Shown: one piece after another, positions 39,934 to 50,839 of the stretch
How positions within the stretch are numbered: the first letter of the stretch is position 1
How the letters are laid out: each line of letters begins with the position of its first letter
NCBI RefSeq assembly: GCF_033441515.1
Contig: NZ_JAWQJT010000002.1
Coordinates: forward strand, 806,001-870,000
Source: Amycolatopsis solani
GTDB taxonomy: Bacteria > Actinomycetota > Actinomycetes > Mycobacteriales > Pseudonocardiaceae
Reading direction: 5' to 3'
DNA length: 64,000 nt
Notes under the pieces: generated by a model
Seen by the model: only the letters and a program-made list of their open reading frames with translations
Told to the model about the DNA's origin: nothing
Databases searched by the model: none
Translations under genes and position numbers: made by a program

Positions 39934-40419
39934 ATGCGTTCCCACTCGGTCATCGACAGTCCGTGCGGCCCGCTGACGCTGGTCGCCGAGGACGACGCGC
40001 TCTGCGGCCTGTACATGGTCCGGCAGCGCCACCGCCCGGACGAGCTGACGTTCGGCCCGGCCGACCCCGGCGCGGACATCTTCGCCCGCGCCGAAACCGA
40101 GCTGAAGGAGTACTTCGCCGGTCAGCGCGAACGGTTCGAGCTGCCGCTCGCCTTCGCCGGCACGCCGTTCCAGCGGTCGGTCTGGGCCCGGCTGCGCGAG
40201 ATCCCGTACGGCACGACGATCTCCTACGGCGAGCTGGCCGACCGGCTCGGCAACCCCCTTGCGTCCCGCGCGGTCGGGCTGGCGAACGGCAAGAACCCGA
40301 TCGGGATCATCGTCCCGTGCCACCGGGTGGTCGGCTCGACCGGTTCCCTCACCGGCTACGGCGGTGGCCTGGAGTGCAAGCGGTACCTGCTCGACTTCGA
40401 GCGGGGCGCGTTGTTCTGA
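39934..40419 (+). CDS. ogt: Methylated-DNA-protein-cysteine methyltransferase
   Basis: A 161-residue O6-alkylguanine DNA repair protein. The active site is IIVPCHRVVG with C129 as methyl acceptor; the helix-turn-helix RSVWARLREIPYGTTISYGELA is typical. ATG 39934 follows AGGAGG. It is in an operon with ada-alkA, so alkylation damage should induce both. The pair interrupts the metH-hisEG order. Confidence 0.95.
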   Translation: MRSHSVIDSPCGPLTLVAEDDALCGLYMVRQRHRPDELTFGPADPGADIFARAETELKEYFAGQRERFELPLAFAGTPFQRSVWARLREIPYGTTISYGELADRLGNPLASRAVGLANGKNPIGIIVPCHRVVGSTGSLTGYGGGLECKRYLLDFERGALF

Positions 40420-40522
40420 TCCCAGCTCTTGGGAGGCGGCGTCCACTCTCGTGTGAGATGGGCTGCACCCGCGGCGGGGCGGGGCGGCGCGCGCGGGGCC
40501 GGGGTGGAAGGATCTGCAGATC

Positions 40523-40786
40523 GTGAAGACCTTCGATGAGCTGTTCGCGGAGCTTGCCGAGCGCGCGCGTACCCGTCCCGACGGGTCCGGCACCGTCGTC
40601 GCCCTGGACGCCGGGGTGCACGCCCAGGGCAAGAAAGTGCTCGAGGAAGCCGGCGAGGTGTGGATCGCCGCCGAGCACGAGTCCGACGACCGCCTCGCCG
40701 AGGAGATCTCCCAGCTGCTGTACCGGGTGCAGGTGCTGATGCTCGGCCGCGGTCTGTCGACCGAGGACGTCTACCGCTACCTGTGA
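40523..40786 (+). CDS. hisE: Phosphoribosyl-ATP pyrophosphohydrolase
   Basis: An 87-residue all-helical MazG-like enzyme, second step of histidine synthesis. [17 protein letters not shown] and [15 protein letters not shown] carry the metal-binding acidic residues. GTG 40523 is preceded by GGAAGGAT. hisG follows 33 bases later; the hisE-hisG pair split from the other his genes is usual in actinobacteria. Confidence 0.95.
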   Translation: MKTFDELFAELAERARTRPDGSGTVVALDAGVHAQGKKVLEEAGEVWIAAEHESDDRLAEEISQLLYRVQVLMLGRGLSTEDVYRYL

Positions 40787-40819
40787 CCGGGTCGCTCGAA
40801 TCACGAGGAGAGAAGCGAA

Positions 40820-41665
40820 ATGCTGCGTGTTGCCGTGCCGAACAAGGGAGCCCTCGCCGCCGCGGCGACGGAGATGCTCGGCGAAGCGGGCTACCGCAAG
40901 CGGCATGAGCAGCGCGACCTGACCGTGCTCGACCCGGTGAACGAGGTCGAGTTCTTCTTCCTGCGGCCCAAGGACATCGCGATCTACGTCGGCTCCGGCG
41001 ATCTCGACCTCGGCATCACCGGCCGCGACCTCGCGCTCGACTCCGGCGCCCCGGTCGAGGAGATCCAGGCGCTCGGTTTCGGCGGTTCGACGTTCCGCTA
41101 CGCCGCCCCGGCCGGCCAGGACTGGAAGCCGGCGGACCTGCACGGCAAGCGGCTCGCGACGTCGTACCCGCGGCTGGTCCGCGACGACCTCGCCCGCCAC
41201 GGCGTCGAGGCCGACGTGATCCGCCTCGACGGCGCGGTGGAGATCTCGATCCAGCTCGGCGTCGCGGACGCGATCGCCGACGTCGTCGAGTCCGGGCGTT
41301 CGTTGCGCCAGAACAACCTGGTGGCCTTCGGCGACCCGATCTGCGTCTCCGAAGCGGTGCTGCTGCAACGTGCGGGTACCGGGGAGAGCCGGGCCAAGTC
41401 GCAGCTCGCGGCGCGGCTGCGCGGGGTCGTGTTCGCGCAGCAGTACCTGATGCTGGACTACGACTGCCCGCGCACGCTCGTCGAGCGGGCGATCGCCATC
41501 ACGCCGGGTCTCGAGTCGCCGACGGTGGCCCCGCTGGCCGACGAAGACTGGGTCGCCGTGCGCGCGATGGTGTCGCGCAAGGACGTCAACCGCGTCATGG
41601 ACGAGCTGGCCGAGGTGGGCGCCAAGGCGATCCTGGCGTCCGACATCCGCTCCTGCCGCCTCTGA
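40820..41665 (+). CDS. hisG: ATP phosphoribosyltransferase, long form
   Basis: A 281-residue HisG, the first and feedback-regulated step of histidine synthesis. [19 protein letters not shown] at the start, the PRPP motif DLGITGRD and VADVVESG are diagnostic. The C-terminal ACT-like domain (about 205-281) is the histidine-binding part of long HisG, so no HisZ is needed. AGGAGAG precedes ATG 40820. Confidence 0.96.
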   Translation: MLRVAVPNKGALAAAATEMLGEAGYRKRHEQRDLTVLDPVNEVEFFFLRPKDIAIYVGSGDLDLGITGRDLALDSGAPVEEIQALGFGGSTFRYAAPAGQDWKPADLHGKRLATSYPRLVRDDLARHGVEADVIRLDGAVEISIQLGVADAIADVVESGRSLRQNNLVAFGDPICVSEAVLLQRAGTGESRAKSQLAARLRGVVFAQQYLMLDYDCPRTLVERAIAITPGLESPTVAPLADEDWVAVRAMVSRKDVNRVMDELAEVGAKAILASDIRSCRL

Positions 41666-41666
41666 C

Positions 41667-41712
41667 CTCGTGAGTGTTTAGGCGGGTTAGAACCCGCCTA
41701 AACACTCACGAG
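41667..41712. terminator. Perfect 46-nt hairpin between hisG and parA-like gene
   Basis: Arms of 22 bases (41667-41688 and 41691-41712) around AG. It starts one base after the hisG stop and covers the stop codon of the convergent ParA gene (41706-41708). Arms contain GAGTGTTTAGGCGGGTT and its complement. Likely a bidirectional terminator. Confidence 0.8.
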
Positions 41713-42644
41713 CGCGGCCGGTTGGGCTTCTTCGGCAGCAGGTCGTAGAGGCCCTTGCGGACGCCGTTGTCGTTGACGTTGCGCGCTACCGCGACCTCGG
41801 AGATGAAGTCCTCGAAGACGAACTCCTCGTCGGCGGGCACGACGGCCGGGGCCTGGTTCTGCTCCAGGTAGCCGTCGAGGGTGCCCGCGATCTCGCGGAA
41901 CGACAGCGCCTGCAACGTCTCCGGGGCGTAGGTCGTCACCGGGACGCCGTGCGCGGCCGCTTCGTTCATCACCACGCCGAGCGGCAGGTGCGACAGCATG
42001 GGGATGCCGAACTCGTACATCTCCTGCAGCGCCGCGGCCGCGTAGTGCGAGATCGGCCGCCGGTACAGGCTCGGCACCAGCCCGAACCACGACAGCGGCT
42101 GCCGCCCCACGGTCTGCTCGACGTACCGGACCTGGTCGGCCAGCAGCCGCAGCGCGCGGATGCTCGTCTTGTCCGGCTGCACCGGCACCAGGATGCCGTG
42201 CGACGCCGCCAGCGCGTTGTTCGTCAGCACGTCGAGCGCCGGCGGGCAGTCGATGACGCAGTGGTCGTAGTTGGCGAACTGGATGACCCGCGCGAGCTGC
42301 CAGCCGGGTACGCGGAACGAGTCGAGCCGCCGGATCAGGTCGAACATCCCCGGTGACGTCGGCACGACGTCGAGCGCGCCGCCGCGGCCGAGGTTGCTGC
42401 GCGGGTGCGGGACGACGAGCTCCTCGACCGGGCCCTTCCACGTCTTGGCCAGCGCCTTCGCCAGGGTCGGCGCGTCCCCGCGGACCTCGGACAGGCCGAG
42501 CATCTCGGTCGTCGCATGGCCCTGCGGGTCGAGGTCGATAAGCAGCACCCGCCGGCCCCGCTCGGCCAGCGCGGCCGCGGTGCCGACGCTCAGAGAGGTC
42601 TTGCCGACCCCGCCTTTCTGGTTGACCACCGAGGTGATCTGCAT
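41706..42644 (-). CDS. Orphan ParA/MinD-family ATPase
   Basis: A 312-residue deviant-Walker ATPase. N terminus QKGGVGKTS carries the signature lysine (K10) and P-loop lysine; LLIDLDPQGHATTEML and CVIDCPPALDVLT are the A' and B motifs. A 60-residue C-terminal extension is unusual. No parB or parS is nearby, so it is not the chromosome partition ParA; it may position another complex (inference). It is followed upstream by the thioesterase and nuclease genes on the same strand. Confidence 0.85.
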   Translation of the reverse strand: MQITSVVNQKGGVGKTSLSVGTAAALAERGRRVLLIDLDPQGHATTEMLGLSEVRGDAPTLAKALAKTWKGPVEELVVPHPRSNLGRGGALDVVPTSPGMFDLIRRLDSFRVPGWQLARVIQFANYDHCVIDCPPALDVLTNNALAASHGILVPVQPDKTSIRALRLLADQVRYVEQTVGRQPLSWFGLVPSLYRRPISHYAAAALQEMYEFGIPMLSHLPLGVVMNEAAAHGVPVTTYAPETLQALSFREIAGTLDGYLEQNQAPAVVPADEEFVFEDFISEVAVARNVNDNGVRKGLYDLLPKKPNRPRS

Positions 42645-42708
42645 GCCGGAGCGCTCCTCAAGTCGGTCGTTCCGCGAAGGTTATTGGATCCGGGCCGATT
42701 GTGGGTGG

Positions 42709-43500
42709 CTATCCGCCCCCGGCCTGTCGCGGCCGGACCATCAGCGCCTGCGCGCCGGTGGCGAGCGGGCCGCTCGCGTCGTGCAGGATGCTCGTCGCCG
42801 TGCCGGTGCCGTGCCGCCCGACCAGCGTGACCGCGTCCAGGCCGATCCACTCGCCCGAGGGCACCCGCCGCAGGTGCACGGTCAGCTCGGAGTTGATGAA
42901 CCACCACTGCCGCGGGTCGAGGAAGTTGGACACGCCGTTGCCGGAGTCGGCCACGGCGAACAGGCGCTGCAGCCCGCTCGGCTCCTCGCCGTCGACCAGC
43001 GGGACGCGCTGCCGGGCCCAGACCGCGGCCGGGCCGGGCACGTCCATGCCGCCGCGGACCGCACGCCACTCCATCGCGTCGAGGTAGCCGCTCTGCCAGC
43101 CTTCCGGCCACGGCGACTCGGTGACGCTGTCCGGCGCCGGCAGCATCGGCCCGCCGTCGGTGGCGATCTCGGCGGTGTCGGAGGTCGCGACCCGCCACGC
43201 CGACGCGCGGGCCACGACCCGCTCCGCGCTCGCCAGCTCGGCCCGCAGCAGCTCGACCGACCGGCCGGGGCGCTCCACCCCGGCCCGCACGGTGAGCTCG
43301 GCGACCGGGGCCGGTCCGAGGATTTCGACGGTGACCCTGGCCAGCTCGGCCGGGTGGGCGGGTTCGACGGATTCGAGGGCCCGCACCAGCAACGCCGACG
43401 GCGGCCCGAAGTGCTGCGACTCCGAGGACCACGGGCCCGCGGTGTGCGCGGTCGCGGAGAACCGGCCTTCGCCGAGCGGGACGTAGAACGCGTCGGCCAT
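42709..43500 (-). CDS. Thioesterase-family protein (double-hotdog, TesB-like)
   Basis: A 263-residue acyl-CoA thioesterase-like protein with two hotdog repeats. Seen: SESQHFGPPSALLVRALE in the first half and WFINSELTVHLRRVPSGEWIGLDA in the second, the latter typical of the 4HBT_3 family. Acyl substrate is unknown. ATG 43500 overlaps the nuclease stop by one base (TGATG), suggesting coupling. Confidence 0.82.
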   Translation of the reverse strand: MADAFYVPLGEGRFSATAHTAGPWSSESQHFGPPSALLVRALESVEPAHPAELARVTVEILGPAPVAELTVRAGVERPGRSVELLRAELASAERVVARASAWRVATSDTAEIATDGGPMLPAPDSVTESPWPEGWQSGYLDAMEWRAVRGGMDVPGPAAVWARQRVPLVDGEEPSGLQRLFAVADSGNGVSNFLDPRQWWFINSELTVHLRRVPSGEWIGLDAVTLVGRHGTGTATSILHDASGPLATGAQALMVRPRQAGGG

Positions 43501-44399
43501 CAGTCGGCCCGGTCCAGCGGCGTCTCGTCACCCGCGTCGGGCTCCGGCCAGCCGGGGTATGCGGGCGGCGTGCCGCCGTACTCGGGGCAGTGCGCCTGGT
43601 GGTCGCACCAGTTGCACAGCTTGCTCTTGTTGGCGCGGAAGTCGCCGGTCTTGCCGGCCTTGAGGATGGCCTGCCAGATGGCTTCGAGGGTGCGCTCGAA
43701 GCGCAGCAGCTCGGCTTCGTCGGGGGTGTAGGCGAGGGACTGGCCGTCGGTGAGGTACATCAGCTTCAGCTGGCGCGGCACGATCCCGCGCAGCCGCCAC
43801 AGCACCACGGCGTAGAACTTCATCTGGAACATCGCCTTGGCCTCGCCGATTTCCCGCGGCGCGGCACCGGTCTTGTAGTCGACGACCCGGATCTCCCCGG
43901 TCGGCGCGACGTCGAGGCGGTCGATGTACCCGCGGAGCAGCACGCCGGAGCCGAGCTCGATCTCGACGTGCAGCTCGCACGCCTCCGGCTCCAGCCGCCG
44001 CGGGTCCTCGAGTTCGAAGTAGGCGTCCAGCAGCTTTTCGGCCGAGCGCAGCCAGTCCGCGTGCTCGTCGGGCTTTTCGCCGTCGAACAGCTCGGTCCAC
44101 TCCGGACGGTCCGCGGACAGGTCGGTCCACGCCGGGCCCAGCAGCTCCCGCGCCTGCGCGGGCACGCGCTCGGCGGCGGGCAGCGCGAACAGCCGCTCCA
44201 GCACCGAGTGGACGAGCGTGCCGCGCAGCTGCGCCTTCGTGGGCACCTCGGGCAGCCGGTCGACCGCCCGGAACCGGTAGAGCAACGGGCACTGCTTGAA
44301 GTCACTGGCCCGTGACGGCGACAACGCGGGCCGCCGCCGCACCTGCGTGGCGACGGCGGAGGCTGGGGGTTCCGTGGTGACGGTGTCGGCGTCGGGCAT
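43500..44399 (-). CDS. RecB-like PD-(D/E)XK nuclease with Fe-S cysteines
   Basis: A 299-residue stand-alone nuclease. Motifs: GTLVHSVLERLF (His), YIDRLDVAP (Asp) and IRVVDYKTG (D-Y-K). C37 (FKQCPLLYRF) together with C262, C265 and C271 (CNWCDHQAHC) form the four-cysteine set that holds a [4Fe-4S] cluster in Cas4/AddB-type nucleases. No helicase domain or cas genes accompany it. In M. tuberculosis a RecB-family gene (Rv2119) sits next to trmI as well. ATG 44399 has TACGCT six bases upstream (44411-44406), so it is probably leaderless. Confidence 0.88.
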   Translation of the reverse strand: MPDADTVTTEPPASAVATQVRRRPALSPSRASDFKQCPLLYRFRAVDRLPEVPTKAQLRGTLVHSVLERLFALPAAERVPAQARELLGPAWTDLSADRPEWTELFDGEKPDEHADWLRSAEKLLDAYFELEDPRRLEPEACELHVEIELGSGVLLRGYIDRLDVAPTGEIRVVDYKTGAAPREIGEAKAMFQMKFYAVVLWRLRGIVPRQLKLMYLTDGQSLAYTPDEAELLRFERTLEAIWQAILKAGKTGDFRANKSKLCNWCDHQAHCPEYGGTPPAYPGWPEPDAGDETPLDRAD

Positions 44400-44405
44400 G
44401 GGCAG

Positions 44406-44411
44406 AGCGTA
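44406..44411 (-). promoter_or_regulatory. Leaderless -10 box of RecB-like nuclease gene (TACGCT)
   Basis: Minus-strand TACGCT ends six bases before the ATG at 44399. Confidence 0.5.
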
Positions 44412-44494
44412 ACGCCGGGGTACGACAGTTCCGGCGACCGCAACGCCCGTGGGCGGTCCCGAGGTGGTGGCGGGGCGCTTTCCGCCTGGCCCGT

Positions 44495-44546
44495 GCGACA
44501 GGAATGAGTCATTCACTACGTCCGGCGACAGGAATGAGTCATTCAC
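44495..44546. repeat. Direct repeat with GAATGAGTCATTC core (two copies)
   Basis: A 22-base unit occurs at 44495-44516 and 44525-44546, 30 bases apart. The core GAATGA-G-TCATTC is a 13-base palindrome also found in both arms of the hairpin at 44877-44933. The copies lie about 100 bases upstream of the nuclease gene start. Confidence 0.75.
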
Positions 44547-44876
44547 GTCGTTCGCTGCGGGCGGCTGGGCGGCGGCCTGGCGAGCGGCCCGTCACCCCGG
44601 CCTGGCCCGGCGACGGCCGGCGCGCCGCCCGGCGCCGGCCCGGGCGCCGCCGGGCGACGCCGGCGCTCCGGCCAAGCGCGCCGCTGGGCGCCGCCGGCGC
44701 TCCGGCAAAGCGAGCGGCCCGGCCCGGCGCCGCAGCGCGGGGGTCGGCCTGGAGACCGGCGCCGCAGTGCGGAGGCTCGCCCGGCGCCGGCGCGGCTGCG
44801 TGGGAGCTGGCCTGGAGACCGGCGCCGCGACCGCCCGGCACGCCGCTCCGGACGGTCGCCCGCACCACCGCGGGCA

Positions 44877-44933
44877 AGGTCGCGAATGACTCATTCGGGA
44901 CCCCGGAGGTCCCGAATGAGTCATTCGCGACCT
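44877..44933. repeat. Hairpin with perfect 26-base arms
   Basis: Left arm 44877-44902 and right arm 44908-44933 are exact reverse complements around CCGGA. Each arm contains GAATGA-x-TCATTC. The element is away from any gene end (over 470 bases from the nuclease start and 310 from the M50 start), so it is not an obvious terminator here. Confidence 0.8.
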
Positions 44934-45147
44934 CCGAGGCCGGGGCTGCCGACCTCCGAGGCCGGGGCTGCCGACCTCCGAGGCTGGGCTTCCGGCCACC
45001 GAGGCTGGGCTGCCGACTTCCGAGGCTGGGGCTGCCAGCTTCCGGGCTGGGGCTGCCGGGCTCCGTGGCCGGGGCTTCCGGCCTCCGAGGCCGGAGCTGC
45101 CGACGTCCGAGACCCGGGCTGCCGACTTCCGAGGTGGGGCTGCCAGC
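44928..45147. repeat. Degenerate minisatellite, about ten 21-22-bp units
   Basis: Tandem units of the form CGACCTCCGAGGCCGGGGCTGC; first two copies are identical, later copies drift (ACCTCC to ACTTCC, CCGGGG to CTGGGG). Mixed 21- and 22-base lengths break any reading frame, so it is unlikely to be coding. Array starts on the hairpin's right flank. Confidence 0.75.
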
Positions 45148-45229
45148 CGCCGGACGGCCCGGCGGGCGCCGCCGTACGGGTGCGCGACACCACCCGGCCC
45201 GGATCACCCGCTCCCCACACCGGGGGCTC

Positions 45230-45235
45230 TAGGCT
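45230..45235 (+). promoter_or_regulatory. Leaderless -10 box of M50 protease gene (TAGGCT)
   Basis: TAGGCT ends seven bases before ATG 45243; no Shine-Dalgarno is seen. Confidence 0.45.
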
Positions 45236-45242
45236 CTCCGTC

Positions 45243-47730
<2,488 letters not shown>

Positions 47731-47743
47731 CGCCGGCGGCGGC

Positions 47744-48625
47744 TCACGAGCCGTCCGCCTTCACGTTGGACAGGCACCACAGGCCGGCTTCCTTCTGCGC
47801 CGACATGGTGCCGACCTTGGTCTTGCTGCCGTCGGTGGCGGAGTAGCGCACGGTGGCCTTGTCCCCGGTCTCCTGCGGCTCGCCGGTCAGCTTGACCGTG
47901 ACCTTCGGGATGTCGCCGGTGGTGCCCTCGTAGACGCTGCGGCAGATGACGTCGCCCAGCGCCTTCTCGTCGCCCGCGTTGTAGGCGTCGATCGTCGTGT
48001 CGAAGAGCTGCTTCGAGCTGGCCTGGCCGCTGGGGGCGGGGCCGCCCGCCGGCTTCGTGCTCTTCGTCGACGGGCTGGTCGGCGAGGACGTCTTGGGCTT
48101 CGAAGCGGACGTCTTCGGCGCCGACGTCGGCGCGGCCGAGCTGCTGCTGGCCGGCGGGGCGGCGGTGGGGTTGTCGTCGCCCTTGTTCGCCAGCACGATC
48201 GCGGTCACGCCGCCGCCGACGAGGACCACCGCGCCGACCGCGATGCCGATGATGAGGCCGGTTTTCTTCTTCTTGGGCGGCGGCGCGTCGCCGAAGCCGC
48301 CGCCCCCGTACTGGTCGTAGCCGCCGTAGCCCGGCTGCTGGGGCTGGCCCCACTGGTCCTGCTGCCCGTACTGCGGGTAGCCCTGCTGGGGCTGAGGGCC
48401 GGTCTGGGGCGGGTAACCGCCCGGCTGGGGCTGGCCGTACGGGTCGGGCTGGCCGAACTGCTGGGTGCCGCCGTAGCCCGGCTGCTGCTGCGGTCCGCTC
48501 TGGGGGTAGCCGCCCTGCTGGGGCTGGCCGTAGGGCCCGGGCTGCTGCCCGTAGCCCCCGGGCTGCTGCCCGTAGCCCCCGGGCTGCTGGCCGTAGCCGC
48601 CCGGCTGCTGCGGCGGGTAGGTCAT
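47744..48625 (-). CDS. Pro/Gly/Gln/Tyr-rich membrane protein with DUF4878-like domain
   Basis: A 293-residue protein. Residues 1-115 are low-complexity with GGYGQQP-type repeats and are cytoplasmic; KKKK marks the membrane boundary. One membrane segment (about 122-146) is followed by a Ser/Thr/Pro/Lys-rich spacer (about 150-200) and a C-terminal domain ending [11 protein letters not shown]. The Pro-rich cytoplasmic tail is typical of actinobacterial cell-surface proteins. It is tandem with the paralogue at 47284, 13 bases apart, probably one operon. Function unknown. Confidence 0.75.
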   Translation of the reverse strand: MTYPPQQPGGYGQQPGGYGQQPGGYGQQPGPYGQPQQGGYPQSGPQQQPGYGGTQQFGQPDPYGQPQPGGYPPQTGPQPQQGYPQYGQQDQWGQPQQPGYGGYDQYGGGGFGDAPPPKKKKTGLIIGIAVGAVVLVGGGVTAIVLANKGDDNPTAAPPASSSSAAPTSAPKTSASKPKTSSPTSPSTKSTKPAGGPAPSGQASSKQLFDTTIDAYNAGDEKALGDVICRSVYEGTTGDIPKVTVKLTGEPQETGDKATVRYSATDGSKTKVGTMSAQKEAGLWCLSNVKADGS

Positions 48626-48984
48626 GAGTGGTGCCCCCTAGCGTCCTTCGAAGAGACCCGGCGAACGGCGCCGACGTCGGCCCGATGCTAGCCACCGGGC
48701 CCGCCCGCCGCGCGATTAGGGCGGAACTGGCCGGAATTGCCCGTTGTCCCGCCGGTTGGGCACCACCGGTACGGGGTACTTCCGTCGTGCTTGCTTCACC
48801 CCGGCCCGGTCGGACCCGCGACACACCCGTGCCACGGCACCGAAATGGCCTCTTGCGCTGCGGGAATGTCCGTGCTGGGGAAGGCCGGCGAACCGCGACG
48901 CGCCGATCTTGTGATCCGGAAAGGCCTTTTCTTGTCGGTGATCGCCGGTACCGTGGAATGAAAAGCACTCCGAGGAGGTGCCCG
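48626..48984. other. Divergent intergenic region upstream of mpa
   Basis: About 360 bases with no convincing gene. Toward mpa, CTTGTCGG near 48931 could be a -35, with GGAATG about 17 bases on; GAGGAGG at 48972-48978 is the Shine-Dalgarno for ATG 48985. The side facing the 47744 gene holds GC-rich sequence in which I cannot pick out a promoter. Confidence 0.4.
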
Positions 48985-50787
48985 ATGCATCATGACCTTC
49001 CCGGAGGTCGGCGCGAGGAGGCCGACCCTTCAGCAACATCCGGAGCTGGGACGACGGCGGACGAGCAGGCTCGGCAGATCCGTTTTCTCGAGGAAGAAGT
49101 GGCGCTGCTGCGCCGCAAACTGACGGACTCGCCACGGCAGAACCGAGTTCTCGAACAACGACTCGCCGAGGCCTCGGAAAGGGTGAGCCAGCTCACCGAG
49201 CGCAACACCAAACTGGTCGAGACGCTGCGTGAAGCGCGAGGACAGCTCCTCGCTCTCCGCGAAGAGGTCGACCGGCTGGCCCAGCCACCGTCCGGGTACG
49301 GCGTCTTCGTCGAGGCGTACGAGGACAACACGGTGGACGTCTTCACCGCGGGCCGGAAGATGCGGGTGTCGGTTTCGCCCGCGGTCGAGATCTCGTCGCT
49401 GCAGCGCGGCCAGGCGCTGCGGCTCAACGAGGCGCTCACCGTGGTCGAAGGCGGCGGGTTCGAGCGCACCGGTGAGGTGTGCGCGTTGCGCGAGGTGCTC
49501 GCACCGGACGTCGCGGGCGGCAGCCCGCGTGCGCTGGTGGTCGGGCACGCGGACGAGGAGCGGGTGGTCCTGCTCTCCGATCTGCTGGCGGAGCAGCCGC
49601 TCAAGCCGGGCGACTCGCTCCTGGTCGACTCCAAGGCCGGCTACGCGTACGAGCGCGTGCCGAAGGCGGAGGTCGAGGACCTGGTGCTGGAGGAGGTGCC
49701 GGACGTCCGCTACGAGGACATCGGCGGCCTCACCCGGCAGATCGAGCAGATCCGGGACGCGGTGGAACTGCCGTTCCTGCACGCGGACCTCTACCAGGAG
49801 TACCAGCTGCGGCCCCCGAAGGGCGTCCTGCTCTACGGCCCGCCGGGCTGCGGCAAGACGCTCATCGCGAAGGCGGTGGCGAACTCGCTGGCCAAGAAGG
49901 TGGCCGCGGCGCGGGGCGACAACGAGGACGGGAAGTCCTACTTCCTGAACATCAAGGGCCCCGAGCTGCTCAACAAGTTCGTCGGCGAGACCGAGCGGCA
50001 CATCCGCTTGATCTTCCAGCGGGCGCGGGAGAAGGCCTCCGAAGGCACCCCGGTGATCGTGTTCTTCGACGAGATGGACTCGATCTTCCGGACCCGTGGA
50101 TCGGGCGTTTCGTCCGATGTCGAGACCACGATCGTGCCGCAGCTGCTGTCGGAGATCGACGGTGTCGAAGGCCTGGAGAACGTCATCGTCATCGGCGCCT
50201 CCAACCGCGAGGACATGATCGACCCGGCGATCCTGCGGCCGGGCCGGCTCGACGTCAAGATCAAGATCGAGCGTCCGGACGCCGAAGGCGCGAAGGACAT
50301 CTTCTCCAAGTACCTGGCCGAAGGCCTGCCGATCCACGCCGACGACCTCGCCGAGTTCGGCGGCGACGCCAAGGCGACGTTCGACGCGATGATCCAGCAC
50401 ACCGTCGAGCGGATGTACGAGGAGAGCGACGAGAACCGGTTCCTCGAGGTGACCTACGCCAACGGGGACAAGGAAGTCCTGTACTTCCGCGACTTCAACT
50501 CGGGCGCGATGATCCAGAACATCGTGGACCGGGCGAAGAAGTCGGCGATCAAGTCGGTGCTGGAGACCAAGCAGCCGGGTCTCCGCGTGCAGCACCTGCT
50601 CGACGCGATCGTCGACGAGTTCGCGGAGAACGAGGACCTGCCCAACACCACCAACCCGGACGACTGGGCCCGGATCTCCGGCAAGAAGGGCGAGCGGATC
50701 GTCTACATCCGCACGCTCGTCACCGGCAAGAACCAGGACTCGGGGCGGGCGATCGACACCGCCACGAACACCGGTCAGTACCTGTAG
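48985..50787 (+). CDS. mpa: Proteasomal ATPase (Mpa/ARC)
   Basis: A 600-residue hexameric AAA+ unfoldase that binds Pup and feeds substrates into the 20S proteasome. Coiled coil about 27-88 binds Pup, two OB domains follow (about 95-235), then AAA+ with [20 protein letters not shown] and sensor [19 protein letters not shown]. It ends GQYL, the docking tail that opens the proteasome gate. ATG 48985 has GAGGAGG. Four genes outside the pathway separate it from dop. Confidence 0.97.
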   Translation: MHHDLPGGRREEADPSATSGAGTTADEQARQIRFLEEEVALLRRKLTDSPRQNRVLEQRLAEASERVSQLTERNTKLVETLREARGQLLALREEVDRLAQPPSGYGVFVEAYEDNTVDVFTAGRKMRVSVSPAVEISSLQRGQALRLNEALTVVEGGGFERTGEVCALREVLAPDVAGGSPRALVVGHADEERVVLLSDLLAEQPLKPGDSLLVDSKAGYAYERVPKAEVEDLVLEEVPDVRYEDIGGLTRQIEQIRDAVELPFLHADLYQEYQLRPPKGVLLYGPPGCGKTLIAKAVANSLAKKVAAARGDNEDGKSYFLNIKGPELLNKFVGETERHIRLIFQRAREKASEGTPVIVFFDEMDSIFRTRGSGVSSDVETTIVPQLLSEIDGVEGLENVIVIGASNREDMIDPAILRPGRLDVKIKIERPDAEGAKDIFSKYLAEGLPIHADDLAEFGGDAKATFDAMIQHTVERMYEESDENRFLEVTYANGDKEVLYFRDFNSGAMIQNIVDRAKKSAIKSVLETKQPGLRVQHLLDAIVDEFAENEDLPNTTNPDDWARISGKKGERIVYIRTLVTGKNQDSGRAIDTATNTGQYL

Positions 50788-50797
50788 GACCGCGAAA

Positions 50798-50834
50798 CCG
50801 ATGGGGCGGTGCGCTTCGGCGGCCGCCCCATCGG
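50798..50834. terminator. Terminator-like hairpin after mpa
   Basis: CCGATGGGGCGG (50798-50809) pairs with CCGCCCCATCGG (50823-50834) around a 13-base loop. It begins 10 bases after the mpa stop and lies before the convergent DMT gene stop. Confidence 0.65.
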
Positions 50835-50839
50835 CGTGT

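Larger units (their letters stand above)
44412..45229. other. Repeat-rich gene-free region
   Basis: No credible gene in about 820 bases. Open frames here have repeat-derived peptides that change frame because repeat units of 21 and 22 bases are mixed. Contents from left to right: a 22-base sequence containing GAATGAGTCATTC repeated at 44495-44516 and 44525-44546; a GC-dense stretch with a duplicated GGCCTGGAGACCGGCGCCGC (44747-44766 and 44810-44829); a long hairpin; a minisatellite; and a promoter for the M50 gene at its end. Confidence 0.6.

Noticed and set aside
41667..41712. parS-like centromere next to the ParA gene
   Set aside because: The palindrome is a long hairpin at a convergent end, unrelated to the parS consensus, and there is no ParB.
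43500..44399. Cas4 nuclease of a CRISPR system
   Set aside because: No repeat-spacer array or cas1/cas2 gene exists in the window, and trmI linkage argues for a chromosomal housekeeping nuclease.
44495..44546. CRISPR-like repeat
   Set aside because: Only two copies with an 8-base spacer; the unit is a palindrome-containing duplication.
44449..45232. Open frames on both strands in the repeat island (146-242 codons)
   Set aside because: They are built from repeats whose 21- and 22-base units shift frame, start without a ribosome site, and resemble no protein; long stop-free frames are common in such GC-rich DNA.
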